Origin: UBA1268 sp002694955
Lineage (GTDB): Bacteria > Planctomycetota > Planctomycetia > Pirellulales > UBA1268
Assembly: GCA_028066355.1 (NCBI GenBank)
Contig: JALCBP010000002.1
Location: 62,001-126,000, forward strand
Direction: 5' to 3'
Length of the DNA stretch: 64,000 bases
Under the pieces are notes generated by a model, which worked only from the letters and a program-made list of their open reading frames with translations, was not told the origin of the DNA and did no database searches. Positions 45,547-55,108 of the stretch are shown one piece after another (positions within the stretch are counted from its first letter, which is position 1; every line of letters starts with the position of its first letter). The position numbers were made by a program, and so were the translations under genes.

Positions 45547-46842
45547 TCATTCTCGCACAAAATCCTTTTCAATGTCTGACAAGTCGACGCCCAACAACCG
45601 TTTGGCTACCACCTTTAACTGTTCATCTGGGCCCTTGATATGCCAGGTCTGCTGCACATGCTGCATTGCTTCGTTGGGCCCCAAAGCCGCTGCTGGGGAT
45701 GATGTTTCGAGTTCATAGAACGGGCCGAGAGGAGCTCCACCTTGCTCAGATGGACCGTCATTGTATGCATTGATAACATCTCCCACGTACGGCTCATCCT
45801 GTAAATTCCACATTGAATTGACATAGCCGAAGGGAGACTCTTGCACGTTATATGTAACGAGAGTGAGTACTTTACCAACTGCGTCATAACTACCCAGAAC
45901 GCCTCGTGAAAATTTAGCGTCTACACCAATCTTTCCACGCCGCGAGCCATCACCGCGAAAGAAGACTGTGTCGTCACGAACGCACAAAAAATTATTAGGA
46001 ACTGGACCAAAGTATTCGTCATTGACACGATTACGCAGGTCCATGTTCTTTCTCTTCTGAAGAGGAATTACGACAGTCGTACGCGGTGATGGGTTGTACA
46101 TTCCAAGTATCCAGATTGATAGTAGTCCGGTTTGAGGAACCCAAGGATCTTTACCGCGATTCGTGACCCGGTTAACTGTTTTATACCCAACGAAATCGAG
46201 GCCCTGTGGAACATCCTGCTCAAGAATCACTTCCAGATCTTTTTCCTCAAGCATGGAGACCGTTCGGTCGATTCCAACATGAAATTGAGTACCGCTATAG
46301 TTTTGGAAATTACAAGAATGATGGAATGACACTGAATCTTCTTGTTGTGCAACAACTTGATACGAGTCTGTATCAATCGCTGCTGGAGTTTTCCAATCGC
46401 TGAAATCAAAACGAGCACCAGGTTCAAAAAACAGTGCATATTGACCGCCCTCAGGTCCCATCCAGAAGCGTTCTTCACCACCAAACACATGAATGTGCTC
46501 CTGCAGTGTTCCTTTTCGCTCTAATTCAGAGCGAATGCCCTGAGAAATAACTGATCGATTGATCCAACCAAAACTAGGACCTGTCTCTTCTTCATACGTG
46601 CTTGTCATCACTCGACCTTGATACGCTGGGGCAACAGCGACAGCCGCCAAGCCTTTCCGCAGCAGAATGACATTCGTGAAATCTTTAAGAAAATCAATGT
46701 CGTCTTGAAAAATCATACTTTTACTCAAACTTTCTGCACCAAAAGAGAGATTAAGGCCCGCCGAGATGAGCAGCGTGGACCACACGATGATCCTGCCAAG
46801 ACAAAGACGACCACAGAGAGAAAAAAACAACGCTTTGCGCAT
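45547..46842 (-). CDS. Secreted protein, possibly aldose-epimerase-like (DUF6786-type)
   Basis: 431 residues from ATG 46842 (AGGAA about 9 nt upstream); the frame is open to 46947 but that stretch shows no signal features. Signal peptide: MRKALF, then WSTLLISAGLNLSFGA. The body has strand-rich segments such as GRVMTSTYEEETGPSFGWIN, HVFGGEERFWMGPEGGQYALFF and TQFHVGIDRTVSML. These recall carbohydrate-active beta-sandwich proteins with a mutarotase-like fold; my recollection of DUF6786 is unverified. It ends the fucose gene group, 240 bp after the fucosidase gene. Role inferred: periplasmic sugar handling. Confidence 0.75.
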   Translation of the reverse strand: MRKALFFSLCGRLCLGRIIVWSTLLISAGLNLSFGAESLSKSMIFQDDIDFLKDFTNVILLRKGLAAVAVAPAYQGRVMTSTYEEETGPSFGWINRSVISQGIRSELERKGTLQEHIHVFGGEERFWMGPEGGQYALFFEPGARFDFSDWKTPAAIDTDSYQVVAQQEDSVSFHHSCNFQNYSGTQFHVGIDRTVSMLEEKDLEVILEQDVPQGLDFVGYKTVNRVTNRGKDPWVPQTGLLSIWILGMYNPSPRTTVVIPLQKRKNMDLRNRVNDEYFGPVPNNFLCVRDDTVFFRGDGSRRGKIGVDAKFSRGVLGSYDAVGKVLTLVTYNVQESPFGYVNSMWNLQDEPYVGDVINAYNDGPSEQGGAPLGPFYELETSSPAAALGPNEAMQHVQQTWHIKGPDEQLKVVAKRLLGVDLSDIEKDFVRE

Positions 46843-47084
46843 TTCCATCGGTTCCTCGTGCCTACCCTCACAGCCAGCGTCTGTATAGCAATCATGCATG
46901 ACCCGAAGAGGACCCACTCTCGGTACTTTCTGAGTGCTATGTCTCATTGATCTCCAGTCACTTCTACCAGCGCACGAGCGGGACAGGTGAATGAAAAAGG
47001 AAGCAGATGCAAATCAAGTCAGCAGGACACTATTAAAGCAGAAGACTAAGTGCTCAACTAAAGTAGAAAACTAAATGCTCAACT

Positions 47085-48884
47085 TTACTTAACTACATCA
47101 AAAAGAAGTGCATGCAAGCTCGCTTGCTCAATATTGCCTCCAAGACATTGAACAGAGACTTGATACCTACCTCTCTTTGGAAAATTGAGCCAGCCAATTG
47201 GAAATGTCTGGTAATTGTGTGAGGAATTTTGCTGATTCTGGATTGATTCACCACCTTCAACCCCTACCTGCCACACAAGCCTTCCCTCTCCAGCATAATT
47301 CAGTGATACCTGATACTCACCGGGAACAAGAACATCCACTTCCCACGTTAGACCAGCGTCGGCACGAAACTCATGTCCATGAACAATTCGTTTCCATTCA
47401 CCAAATTTTTCCATCCATCGTTTTTCTGATTTCTTTACCCCATTCCCTTCGGCAAACTCTACAGCAAGTTCTGTCGTAACTTCTGGGTCGAGCGTCAAAA
47501 CTGGATCAACAACCGGAGCCTCCGGAAAGGTTAGTTTAATAACTGATGCCAGTGATTCTGGAGGTTTTGCTGGCACTTCAAGCACAATATGTTTGCCTCG
47601 ACGCTGCCAACGGATCTCCTCGGACTGATCACCCCGAAGCAAACGCGCCTTCCGAACATCCTGTTCAATGTTTGGCAGATAGAGCTTGCCGGATTTCGGC
47701 CATTCAAAAACTGTTAGAAACAATGAGTTACCCTTCTGAGTGACATCACCCCAGGGCATAGCATGCTTCCAAGGAGAGCCCTGAACGTCGTAAATGACTT
47801 GAGGGTAGCGAGTAACCCACTCCCCTGCAGAGCGTAATGCCTTTGAGCATCGGGCAGAAACACTTCCATCACCACGGGGACCTATATTCAGCATGTATGT
47901 GCCACCCCGTGCAACACAAGCGACCAATCGCTCTAGAATCTGCTGTGGAGACTTCCAATTCTCGTCATACCACGCGTAAGCCCAAGAATCATTAGTTGTA
48001 TCAACACTTTCCCAAAGCCCATCAACATTCACAATTGGGACCTCCATATCACCAAGCGTCTGATAGTCACCTAACTCATGACCAGCTCGCCCAGATACGA
48101 GCGCTCCAGGCTGGTTCTGGTGCACTACTTCAACCAATTTTTCAACATAGTGCTTTGGCATTTTTCCGGGTGTATCAAACCAGACGATTTCAATTGGACC
48201 ATATTGCGTAGTAATCTCTTCCACCTGCGGCAGGCATTTTTTAATGAAATAATCATCAAAGGTTGCCGGCTTACCACTCGCATCAACCTGTGGCCCGCCG
48301 CCACCACCTGGAAAAGTCCAGTCTTGGTTATGGGAATAATAAAATCCAAACCCCAGCCCTTCTTCCCGACAAGCCGCCGCCAATTCTTTCATTGGATCTT
48401 TGCCCCAGGGAGTTGCATCAACAATATTAAAATCACATGCCTTGGACTCATACATCGCGAAGCCGTCATGATGTTTCGCGGTTATGACTATGTATTTCAT
48501 CCCTGCATCCCGAGCTAGTTTCGCAACGGCACGAGCATCAAACTCTTTTGGATTGAAAGTGCTTGCTAATTTCTTGTACTCAGCAATCGGAATACCAGCC
48601 ATGCGCTCATGCATTATCCATTCACCAATACCGTAAAAGGTTTCGTCGCCAACCTTATTCCCAAGCTGGGAGTAAAGGCCCCAATGAATAAACATGGCAT
48701 AGTTGCCTTGATCAAAAAGCTGTCCTCGCCTGGCATCCTCAGCCCGTAGTTTCACAACACGATCACCCCACATACCATCCATCTCAGGCTGACTTTGCTC
48801 TTCTTCAAAAGCGCCAGTTTTGCAAGTGAGACCCAGCGAAAAGATCACAACAAGAGCACGAACATATACGTTAGATCTCATCAT
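47085..48884 (-). CDS. Secreted alpha-L-fucosidase (GH29)
   Basis: 599 residues. Signal peptide MMRSNVYVRALVVIFSLGLTC. GH29 barrel: YAMFIHWGLYSQLG, KYIVITAKHHDGFAMYES, LGFGFYYSHNQDW, and EIVWFDTPGKMP containing the nucleophile Asp. A C-terminal beta-sandwich follows (from about 450), with VPGEYQVSLNYAGEGRLV near the end resembling a carbohydrate-binding module. Known: releases terminal L-fucose with retention. With the permease, isomerase and aldolase upstream in the same direction it forms a fucose-utilisation locus. Confidence 0.95.
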   Translation of the reverse strand: MMRSNVYVRALVVIFSLGLTCKTGAFEEEQSQPEMDGMWGDRVVKLRAEDARRGQLFDQGNYAMFIHWGLYSQLGNKVGDETFYGIGEWIMHERMAGIPIAEYKKLASTFNPKEFDARAVAKLARDAGMKYIVITAKHHDGFAMYESKACDFNIVDATPWGKDPMKELAAACREEGLGFGFYYSHNQDWTFPGGGGGPQVDASGKPATFDDYFIKKCLPQVEEITTQYGPIEIVWFDTPGKMPKHYVEKLVEVVHQNQPGALVSGRAGHELGDYQTLGDMEVPIVNVDGLWESVDTTNDSWAYAWYDENWKSPQQILERLVACVARGGTYMLNIGPRGDGSVSARCSKALRSAGEWVTRYPQVIYDVQGSPWKHAMPWGDVTQKGNSLFLTVFEWPKSGKLYLPNIEQDVRKARLLRGDQSEEIRWQRRGKHIVLEVPAKPPESLASVIKLTFPEAPVVDPVLTLDPEVTTELAVEFAEGNGVKKSEKRWMEKFGEWKRIVHGHEFRADAGLTWEVDVLVPGEYQVSLNYAGEGRLVWQVGVEGGESIQNQQNSSHNYQTFPIGWLNFPKRGRYQVSVQCLGGNIEQASLHALLFDVVK

Positions 48885-49126
48885 CTCACTCCATCAAAAA
48901 ATAGTGTTAGCAATGTCGACGGTGGCATCACGAAAGATTAAACCTTTACCCGTTACCACCAAAGAGACAGCACAGCCTTTTCTGGGACAAAACTTATCGC
49001 TCGTTAAAGTGCTTCTCAATTTAGCTTTCAGAATATATTTCACTATCAGGAGAACACTCGACATCAGGAAAACAACTGATTTCCGATAGTCTAGTTTCAA
49101 AAACAGGGTAAAAGCCGCTGAAAATT

Positions 49127-49897
49127 TTACAACTTCAACGCGCGTTGGCGATAGTGTTCGTCGCTGCGATTCGCAATACGACTAACATCATCTGGGCTCA
49201 TAAATGTTGGACCACCCAAAGCAGCCGCTCCTACAAATATCTCAGCAGCCTTGTGAGCCATAAGCATCGCCGCCTTCACCGCTCCTGCCGTTTTACCCAA
49301 GGTTATGATCCCATGATTCTCCAAGAGAATTACTCGAGGTGGACAACCGTACTCCTCGAGGAACAAATCCGTTTCATACCGAATAGATTTCGAAAGAATC
49401 AGGCCCGGGTCGGTGTACGGTATTAACACAGAGCGAGCACCGCAGCAGACGATTTCATCCGGGAAGAGTCTCTGAGTTGCAAATTGACCTGCAAGCGGCG
49501 AGCAAAGAATCTGATTAACTGCGATACTATGTGTATGCCCTACAAAACAAACATCGTTTAACGAGAGCAGGTACGCATGGAAAAGCGTTTCTACAGAGGG
49601 CTTTTTTGCAGACCGGTCAACCCGACTTGCCAATAATGATTCTTCAATCGTCTGATCCGACATCTCCTCATGATCAAGCATAGGAAGAAGGGCATCAAAT
49701 CGACAGGAGACAAGATCATCTCTTGTAAGTGTTCGAAGACAACTGCCACTGGCTTTGACAAGGAATGTCTCTTCATCAATTTTTGCTGACGTATTCCCCT
49801 CTCCTAGAATCGCCAATTGGCGATTCTCTTCTCCAAGAAAATGAGACAGTTCGAGCAGTGTTTCTAGTGTTGCTTTCGACATAATATTCTGACTCAT
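49127..49897 (-). CDS. Class II aldolase (L-fuculose-1-phosphate aldolase-like)
   Basis: 256 residues from ATG 49897 (a TTG at 49930 and ATG 49882 are alternatives; none has a strong ribosome-binding site). Zinc-ligand motifs GHTHSIAVN and LENHGIITLGKT; N-terminal GEGNTSAKID matches the phosphate loop. Known: class II aldolases cleave L-fuculose- or L-rhamnulose-1-phosphate into dihydroxyacetone phosphate and L-lactaldehyde. It lies downstream of fucI, so fuculose-1-phosphate is the expected substrate. The catalytic Glu was not pinned down. Confidence 0.92.
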   Translation of the reverse strand: MSQNIMSKATLETLLELSHFLGEENRQLAILGEGNTSAKIDEETFLVKASGSCLRTLTRDDLVSCRFDALLPMLDHEEMSDQTIEESLLASRVDRSAKKPSVETLFHAYLLSLNDVCFVGHTHSIAVNQILCSPLAGQFATQRLFPDEIVCCGARSVLIPYTDPGLILSKSIRYETDLFLEEYGCPPRVILLENHGIITLGKTAGAVKAAMLMAHKAAEIFVGAAALGGPTFMSPDDVSRIANRSDEHYRQRALKL

Positions 49898-49942
49898 GGA
49901 ACGAACTGTATCTGATACTGCTGGTGGCAAACAAAGAGCTCG

Positions 49943-51745
49943 TCAGGCGCGGGCGTAAAGCGGGCCAAATGTTTCGCACGCACGAAAGTCGGCTCCTTCA
50001 ACACCATCGGTGCCAAATGCATTCCACGCACTCGGCCGGAAGACTCGATCATCTGAAACATTGTGCATGTAAACAGGAATTCGAAGAATAGATGCCAACG
50101 TAATAAACAGGTGTCCAACATGGCCAGCAGTCATCACGCAGTGATTCGCTCCCCAATGATTCATGACCTCATACGTTGAGGTAAATGCCCCACGTCCGGT
50201 AATTTTCGGAGCAAACCACGTTGTTGGCCAGGTTGGATTCGTACGTTGATCAAGAACATCATGAACCGAATCTGGGAGCCCAACAGTCTCTCCCTCAGCA
50301 ATTTGTAGTGCTGGTCCAAGACCAGCTACAAGATTGATACGGGTCATTGTTGCTGGCATATTACCTAAGGTTCGGTATCTAGTACTCAGACCACCACCGG
50401 GGAAGTATTCAGTGATCGATGGGTGCCATGTGGTTGCCTTGAGGCACTCTGCCATCTCATCATCCGTTATTTCCCAAAAAGGCTTCATGGTCGGTGTGCC
50501 ATTCTGGTCTCTTTGCTGCCCCGTACCGTCCAGTGCAGCTGGACCAGAATTGATGAGATGGAGAAGTCCGTCTGCAGCAGTCCCCTCAAGTTGGTATCCG
50601 TTACAAGCCGTTGCAACAGCCTCCGGGCTCCAATACGTTCGAAGGTCAGCAAATATCTGTGCTGTGTTTGTAAGCAGGTGACCAAAAAGCATGGTCGCTG
50701 CATTGAGGGCATCGTTTTCCGTCGCAACAATATATGGTGATCGTTTACCATTCCAGTCGAATGATGTATTCAGAATAGCTTCAAGAAAGTCGCCGTTTGG
50801 AAAATGGTCCGTCCATTGCCGTTGTCCTTGGAAGCCAGAAGCAATCGCACCGTGTCCTTGCGCCTGTTCCTCTAAACCCATCTTGGCAAGTTGCGGATTA
50901 CCAACCATCAGATCTCGAGCAATCAAAGACATTTTCACGGAGTCAGACCATTCTGAATCGATCTGCTCACGCGATCGCCGAGTCTTCTGACTATTGTAAT
51001 CTTCACCCTCTGCACAATGTTCTTTCACCCATGCGGTTGCTCGTTTGAACTCCTCTGGATCAAACTGCCCCTTTTGCATGCGACCAACAAACTCTGTCAT
51101 ATCTATGTCTTCAACACGCATGCCGAGCCATTTCTCCCAGAATGCATAGTCGACCATTGACCCTGCAATACCCATCGAGGTTCCGCCCATCGACAAATAG
51201 GCTTTCCCACGCATCAGTGCCACAGCCAAACCGCACTGAACGAAATCCAGAATTTTTTTTCGCACATCAGCGGGCATCGCAGCATCGCCTGCATCCTGAA
51301 CATCTCGGCCATAGATGCCGAATGCAGGTATTCCCTTCTGGCTGTGACCAGCAAGCACTGCAGCGAGATACACAGCGCCCGGCCGCTCTGTTCCATTGAA
51401 TCCAAACACAGCCTTCGGCCGAAGTGGATCCATGTCCATCGTCTCACTTCCGTAACACCAACAGGGTGTCACAGTTAGTGAAACACCAACATTTTCACGG
51501 CGAAACAAGTCGTCACATGCATTCGCTTCAGCAATTCCGCCGATACATGTTTCTGCAATGACACAATCGACTGCATCTCCGTTTGGATATCGCAGTTCGC
51601 TTGACACCAATTCTGCAACTCGCTTGGCAAGATTCATTGTCTGATCTTCCAACGATTCACGAACTCCACCAAGGCGTCCGTCAATTGTTGGTCGAATCCC
51701 AACGCGTGGAAGAACACCATTCCAGACCGTGGGGGCTATACTCAT
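49943..51745 (-). CDS. fucI: L-fucose isomerase
   Basis: 600 residues, close to E. coli FucI. Begins PRVGIRPTIDGRLGGVRESLE, typical of the family. Metal-site neighbourhood IVATENDALNAATMLFG contains the Glu and Asp ligands; the C-terminal ANHCVMTAGHVGHLFITLA supplies the His. Known: Mn-dependent isomerisation of L-fucose to L-fuculose (some members also use D-arabinose). Second gene of the fucose group, 53 bp after fucP. Confidence 0.96.
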   Translation of the reverse strand: MSIAPTVWNGVLPRVGIRPTIDGRLGGVRESLEDQTMNLAKRVAELVSSELRYPNGDAVDCVIAETCIGGIAEANACDDLFRRENVGVSLTVTPCWCYGSETMDMDPLRPKAVFGFNGTERPGAVYLAAVLAGHSQKGIPAFGIYGRDVQDAGDAAMPADVRKKILDFVQCGLAVALMRGKAYLSMGGTSMGIAGSMVDYAFWEKWLGMRVEDIDMTEFVGRMQKGQFDPEEFKRATAWVKEHCAEGEDYNSQKTRRSREQIDSEWSDSVKMSLIARDLMVGNPQLAKMGLEEQAQGHGAIASGFQGQRQWTDHFPNGDFLEAILNTSFDWNGKRSPYIVATENDALNAATMLFGHLLTNTAQIFADLRTYWSPEAVATACNGYQLEGTAADGLLHLINSGPAALDGTGQQRDQNGTPTMKPFWEITDDEMAECLKATTWHPSITEYFPGGGLSTRYRTLGNMPATMTRINLVAGLGPALQIAEGETVGLPDSVHDVLDQRTNPTWPTTWFAPKITGRGAFTSTYEVMNHWGANHCVMTAGHVGHLFITLASILRIPVYMHNVSDDRVFRPSAWNAFGTDGVEGADFRACETFGPLYARA

Positions 51746-51798
51746 AAAAATTTTTCACCCGATAGACATGATTTTGTGAAACAAAACGTTTCCTTACC

Positions 51799-53214
51799 TC
51801 AACCCTCTGCTGCCATTTTCGGCGGGAATAACGCAACAGCGAATCCAAAGGCTGCAATAACAACGAAACAGCCGAGTGGCAGAAAAAAAGAATAGCGAAC
51901 TGACTCTAGCATTTGACCAGCAATGGTCATCCCTTCACCATCGATCATCGCACCTTGCAAGCGTGGCATAAATGCACCACCGACAATGGCGAAGATCAAT
52001 CCAGCTGATCCTAACTTTGCATCATTTGGACTGAGTCCGTTAAGTGCGATTCCATAAATTGTCGGAAACATCACCGACATACAGGCCGACACACCAACAA
52101 GGCAATAAAGTCCAGTGAGTCCCTGCAAAAATATCGCCCCGGCAGTCAGCAAACCACCAACAACAGCAAGTACACCCAGCAAAAATCCTGGGGAAAGATA
52201 CTTTAGTATAAAAGTGCAAATGAACCGACTCGCGAGAAAAATACCCATCGCGAGAATATTGTAGTTCTGTGCTTGCGCAGCGCTTAAACCTACCAGGGTC
52301 ATGCCGTAATGAATGATGTACGTCCAGCACATAATCTGTGCACCAACATAGAATGTCTGCGCGATAACACCCCCAACGTACTGCCAATTCGTAAACAAAG
52401 TCCGCGCTAGTGCCGCCAAATGAATCTGCTCTTCTTCATGTCCCGTATCAGGTAGTTTTGAAACGACAAAAAGCAAAAGCACAGCGAGCACAACTAAGGC
52501 AATGATGACATAGGGCGTTCGTACAACAGCTAAATCGTGTGACACCATTGCATCATGTTTGCTGGGGTCTGCTTCTGCGGACTGCTCCATGGCTGTTGTG
52601 ATGAGACCATCAACCTCACTGGGAAGCATCGTCTTATATTCTGGATGGTTATTCATTTCTGCCTCTCTAAATTGAGAGACTTCGAGACTTGGGAGAATAA
52701 ACATACTCGCAACGACCATTCCAGTAAGCGAACCAATCGGGTTAAATGCTTGTGCGAGGTTCAGCCTTTGCGTCGCGGTACTCCGTGGTCCCATCGAAAG
52801 AATATATGGATTGGCGGTTGTTTCTAAAAAAGCAAGACCAAACGTCAGAATGTAGAAGCCGACAAGGAAAACATTAAACTCCATCATTAGACTAGCTGGA
52901 ATCGTCATCGCAGCACCGAGTGCGTACAGAAGAAGGCCGATGATAATCCCGGACTTGTAAGAGACTTTTCTAATCAAGAGCGCTGCGGGAATAGCCATCG
53001 TGGCATAGCCGCCGTAGAACGCCCACTGCACCAGGCTACTTTGTGCATTCGAGATGAGAAAAATTTCTTTGAAAGCCCGAACCAACGGATTAGTAATATC
53101 GTTTGCAAAGCCCCACAACGCAAAAAGTGATGTGACAAGAATAAACGGTGCTACAAACTCTTTTGGCACGACCGAATCTTTTGAAGTCTCGCCCAACTTT
53201 GTTGACTCCTGCAT
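51799..53214 (-). CDS. fucP: L-fucose/H+ symporter (FucP-type MFS)
   Basis: 471 residues from ATG 53214, preceded by a perfect AGGAGG 6 nt upstream; the start five codons earlier would include that site. Twelve membrane segments are expected; FucP landmarks are LFALWGFANDITNPLV (first helix, substrate-binding) and FLETTANPYILSMG. A charged loop interrupts the centre (HEEEQIH). Known: proton-driven L-fucose uptake at the inner membrane. First gene of the fucose group; promoter expected in the 354-bp region upstream. Confidence 0.95.
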   Translation of the reverse strand: MQESTKLGETSKDSVVPKEFVAPFILVTSLFALWGFANDITNPLVRAFKEIFLISNAQSSLVQWAFYGGYATMAIPAALLIRKVSYKSGIIIGLLLYALGAAMTIPASLMMEFNVFLVGFYILTFGLAFLETTANPYILSMGPRSTATQRLNLAQAFNPIGSLTGMVVASMFILPSLEVSQFREAEMNNHPEYKTMLPSEVDGLITTAMEQSAEADPSKHDAMVSHDLAVVRTPYVIIALVVLAVLLLFVVSKLPDTGHEEEQIHLAALARTLFTNWQYVGGVIAQTFYVGAQIMCWTYIIHYGMTLVGLSAAQAQNYNILAMGIFLASRFICTFILKYLSPGFLLGVLAVVGGLLTAGAIFLQGLTGLYCLVGVSACMSVMFPTIYGIALNGLSPNDAKLGSAGLIFAIVGGAFMPRLQGAMIDGEGMTIAGQMLESVRYSFFLPLGCFVVIAAFGFAVALFPPKMAAEG

Positions 53215-53568
53215 TCTTAACCTCCTCAATACACCCAGCCAATGAACTTCCGCGTCGATTGGACAGATCCCCGAATTAGCAATTCCATCGATGTTGTAAC
53301 AAAGACATCAACATTTTCAGAGCCAGATCAGGTAAATACCGGATTCTGGCCACTTGCGAATGCCGGACACGTACAGAAAATCCGCTAGGCCCCATAGGAC
53401 GAGCACCCAGCAGTCACCCCCATCTAGCTCTGCTCGTGTTGCGGCAGAAGCGGCCGCCGAACGCTGACCACATTGGCGCGAATTCACCAAAGACTCATAA
53501 GATTACATAACTGCATTCTCAATCTATCCGGCATTCTCAATTCATCTAGTTCGCCGCATGGAGAAGGC
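53215..53568. other. Intergenic region upstream of fucP, 354 bp
   Basis: Should hold the fucP promoter and the AGGAGG ribosome-binding site (53221-53226 on the minus strand). It also contains a 48-codon plus-strand ORF (53242-53388) without a ribosome-binding site, which I do not accept. No terminator or known RNA motif recognised. Confidence 0.5.
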
Positions 53569-54333
53569 TCATGCCGCCGCGGCATGAAGTCGTTCATGTA
53601 TCTGCTCGATATCAGCAACCTCTATTGGCTGGCTGGCTTGACCCTCACCAACAAGCCGAACCATGTCTATAAGGCGAAAAATATTTTTTGGAATGCCTGC
53701 TGTAACTTCATGAATGACCTCTGGCACTCGTTCTGAGTACCTCAATCCACCACCGACCAACTGAGACTGCACTACAGCCAATGTCTCACAGAATAGAACA
53801 GGCTGCAAAACCGACCGAAACAAAACCTTATCCAGTAAAGCAGGGTCTCGTGCTAAAAGTGTCAACAAACGCCCTCGGCCACCAAGAACCACAGATGCAC
53901 TTGGCGACTGCTTCCATATCGTCTCAGAAACTGCCCCTAACATGCCGTCCGATGCAAGATGTGAATTATCGATTATGAACACTATAGCTTCACTTTTTGC
54001 ACCCGAAACGATTTGTTGAAGTGGTGCGACCGTGCTCAGGTCAATCCGAACAACATGCGCTGCACGAAGAAGGTTTGCAGAAAGAGAATTCAAAACGGTC
54101 GTTACGCCTGAACCACCTGGACCACAAAGAGCTACAAGGCTCGGGTACTGTGTAACTGCATACCGCAAACGGGCAATTGCCGCTTGCTGTGAACGGAACA
54201 ACTTCACATCCTGATTCCCACCAACTTGCGGGATCACCTCATTACAGACCATGCCGTTTGCTTGCAATAGTTCCGTTGGTTGCGTCTCATGTCCTTGTGC
54301 TTCACGAGAACCTAATGAATGTTCCATAACCAC
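53569..54333 (-). CDS. ExeA/GspA-like AAA ATPase with altered P-loop
   Basis: 254 residues from GTG 54333, chosen because GGAGGT stands 7 nt upstream; an ATG two codons later is too far. ExeA-type layout: FRSQQAAIARLRYAV, P-loop GPGGSGVTT (Val77 where Lys is required), AIVFIIDNSHLASDG (Walker B with Asn instead of Glu), and a C-terminal helical domain GIPKNIFRLIDMV. Known: ExeA-type ATPases act in secretion, polysaccharide export or transposition. The lost Lys and Glu argue against normal ATP hydrolysis. Its start is 17 nt past the previous gene's stop. Third gene of a packed cluster. Confidence 0.88.
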   Translation of the reverse strand: MVMEHSLGSREAQGHETQPTELLQANGMVCNEVIPQVGGNQDVKLFRSQQAAIARLRYAVTQYPSLVALCGPGGSGVTTVLNSLSANLLRAAHVVRIDLSTVAPLQQIVSGAKSEAIVFIIDNSHLASDGMLGAVSETIWKQSPSASVVLGGRGRLLTLLARDPALLDKVLFRSVLQPVLFCETLAVVQSQLVGGGLRYSERVPEVIHEVTAGIPKNIFRLIDMVRLVGEGQASQPIEVADIEQIHERLHAAAA

Positions 54334-54349
54334 GAGAGTGACCTCCAAA

Positions 54350-55108
54350 CTAAGCGTGACAGGAAGCTTCTAGCAACTCACGTGAAACAGGCTCACATTC
54401 CTTATCACCGGAGAAGGTTACAACTTCTCCGATTGGATAAATCCCAAGACTCAGTAGCAATTGCCGCCGACTAGGGCAGGGCAGCACATCAGCATGACGA
54501 ACTAACAGCACGGCATCACAACCAAATGCACGAGATGCTATGTCCTGTTTCCGGAATGGGCCGGGTGTAAACCAGACTCCTGAATCCACAAGAACAACAT
54601 CCTCTTCATCATGTAACTCACCACAACCATTTTGGTCTTGACACTGGGGCCACAAATGCGAGCTACCAACAAGTTCGCGCCAAAGCTCTTGTGAAGAACC
54701 TACATAACGAACCTTCCTGCCCCGAGACCGCAAGACGTCAGCAGTACCCCGTGCGATAGTTGTCCGCCCCTCCTGGGCACGATGACCGGCAATACCGATT
54801 ACACGATGTCCTTTTGCACAAGCACCAACAACTTGATCTGCAAGTGCTTCCCATTGCTCCGGCACCGCCGCCAGAAGCATCCCAAGCACCTTGTCTGGAA
54901 CTACTTCCTCAGACATCTCGGTTTGTGACGAATCACTGATTCGTTCTTTTTGGGAACAAGCAACCCCATGGGCAGACTCAATGTCTGGCCTTTCGACGGT
55001 GGTAGTTAAACGGGGTTCACAATCGCTACGATCTGCCTGCAACCCGTCGTTTCGTTCGAGAGACGACGCATGGTTCAGAAAACTCTGGTCAATACGATCG
55101 AACTGCAT
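54350..55108 (-). CDS. CpsD/ParA-like P-loop protein with altered Walker lysine
   Basis: 252 residues; its ATG directly follows the stop of the upstream gene. The first 90 residues are polar and unlike the family. Then comes a MinD/BY-kinase-like core: VIGIAGHRAQEGRTT, where the Walker A Lys is Arg115, DVVLVDSGVWF (Walker A-prime or B Asp175) and CDAVLLVRHADV. There is no C-terminal Tyr cluster as in tyrosine autokinases. Known: CpsD-like ATPases control polysaccharide export. Neighbourhood with an ExeA-like ATPase recalls exopolysaccharide or exosortase loci, though no export genes are visible here. Confidence 0.87.
   Translation of the reverse strand: MQFDRIDQSFLNHASSLERNDGLQADRSDCEPRLTTTVERPDIESAHGVACSQKERISDSSQTEMSEEVVPDKVLGMLLAAVPEQWEALADQVVGACAKGHRVIGIAGHRAQEGRTTIARGTADVLRSRGRKVRYVGSSQELWRELVGSSHLWPQCQDQNGCGELHDEEDVVLVDSGVWFTPGPFRKQDIASRAFGCDAVLLVRHADVLPCPSRRQLLLSLGIYPIGEVVTFSGDKECEPVSRELLEASCHA

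Noticed and set aside
48894..49100. 68-residue minus-strand ORF between the aldolase and fucosidase genes
   Set aside because: No ribosome-binding site, composition unlike neighbours, and it fills the likely promoter or leader of the fucosidase gene; a chance ORF is more likely.
53242..53388. 48-codon plus-strand ORF upstream of fucP
   Set aside because: No ribosome-binding site, no recognisable features, and it lies across the fucP promoter region.
53473..53736. Plus-strand ORF opposite the end of the ExeA-like gene
   Set aside because: Overlaps a recognisable ATPase C-terminal domain on the other strand and has no ribosome-binding site.
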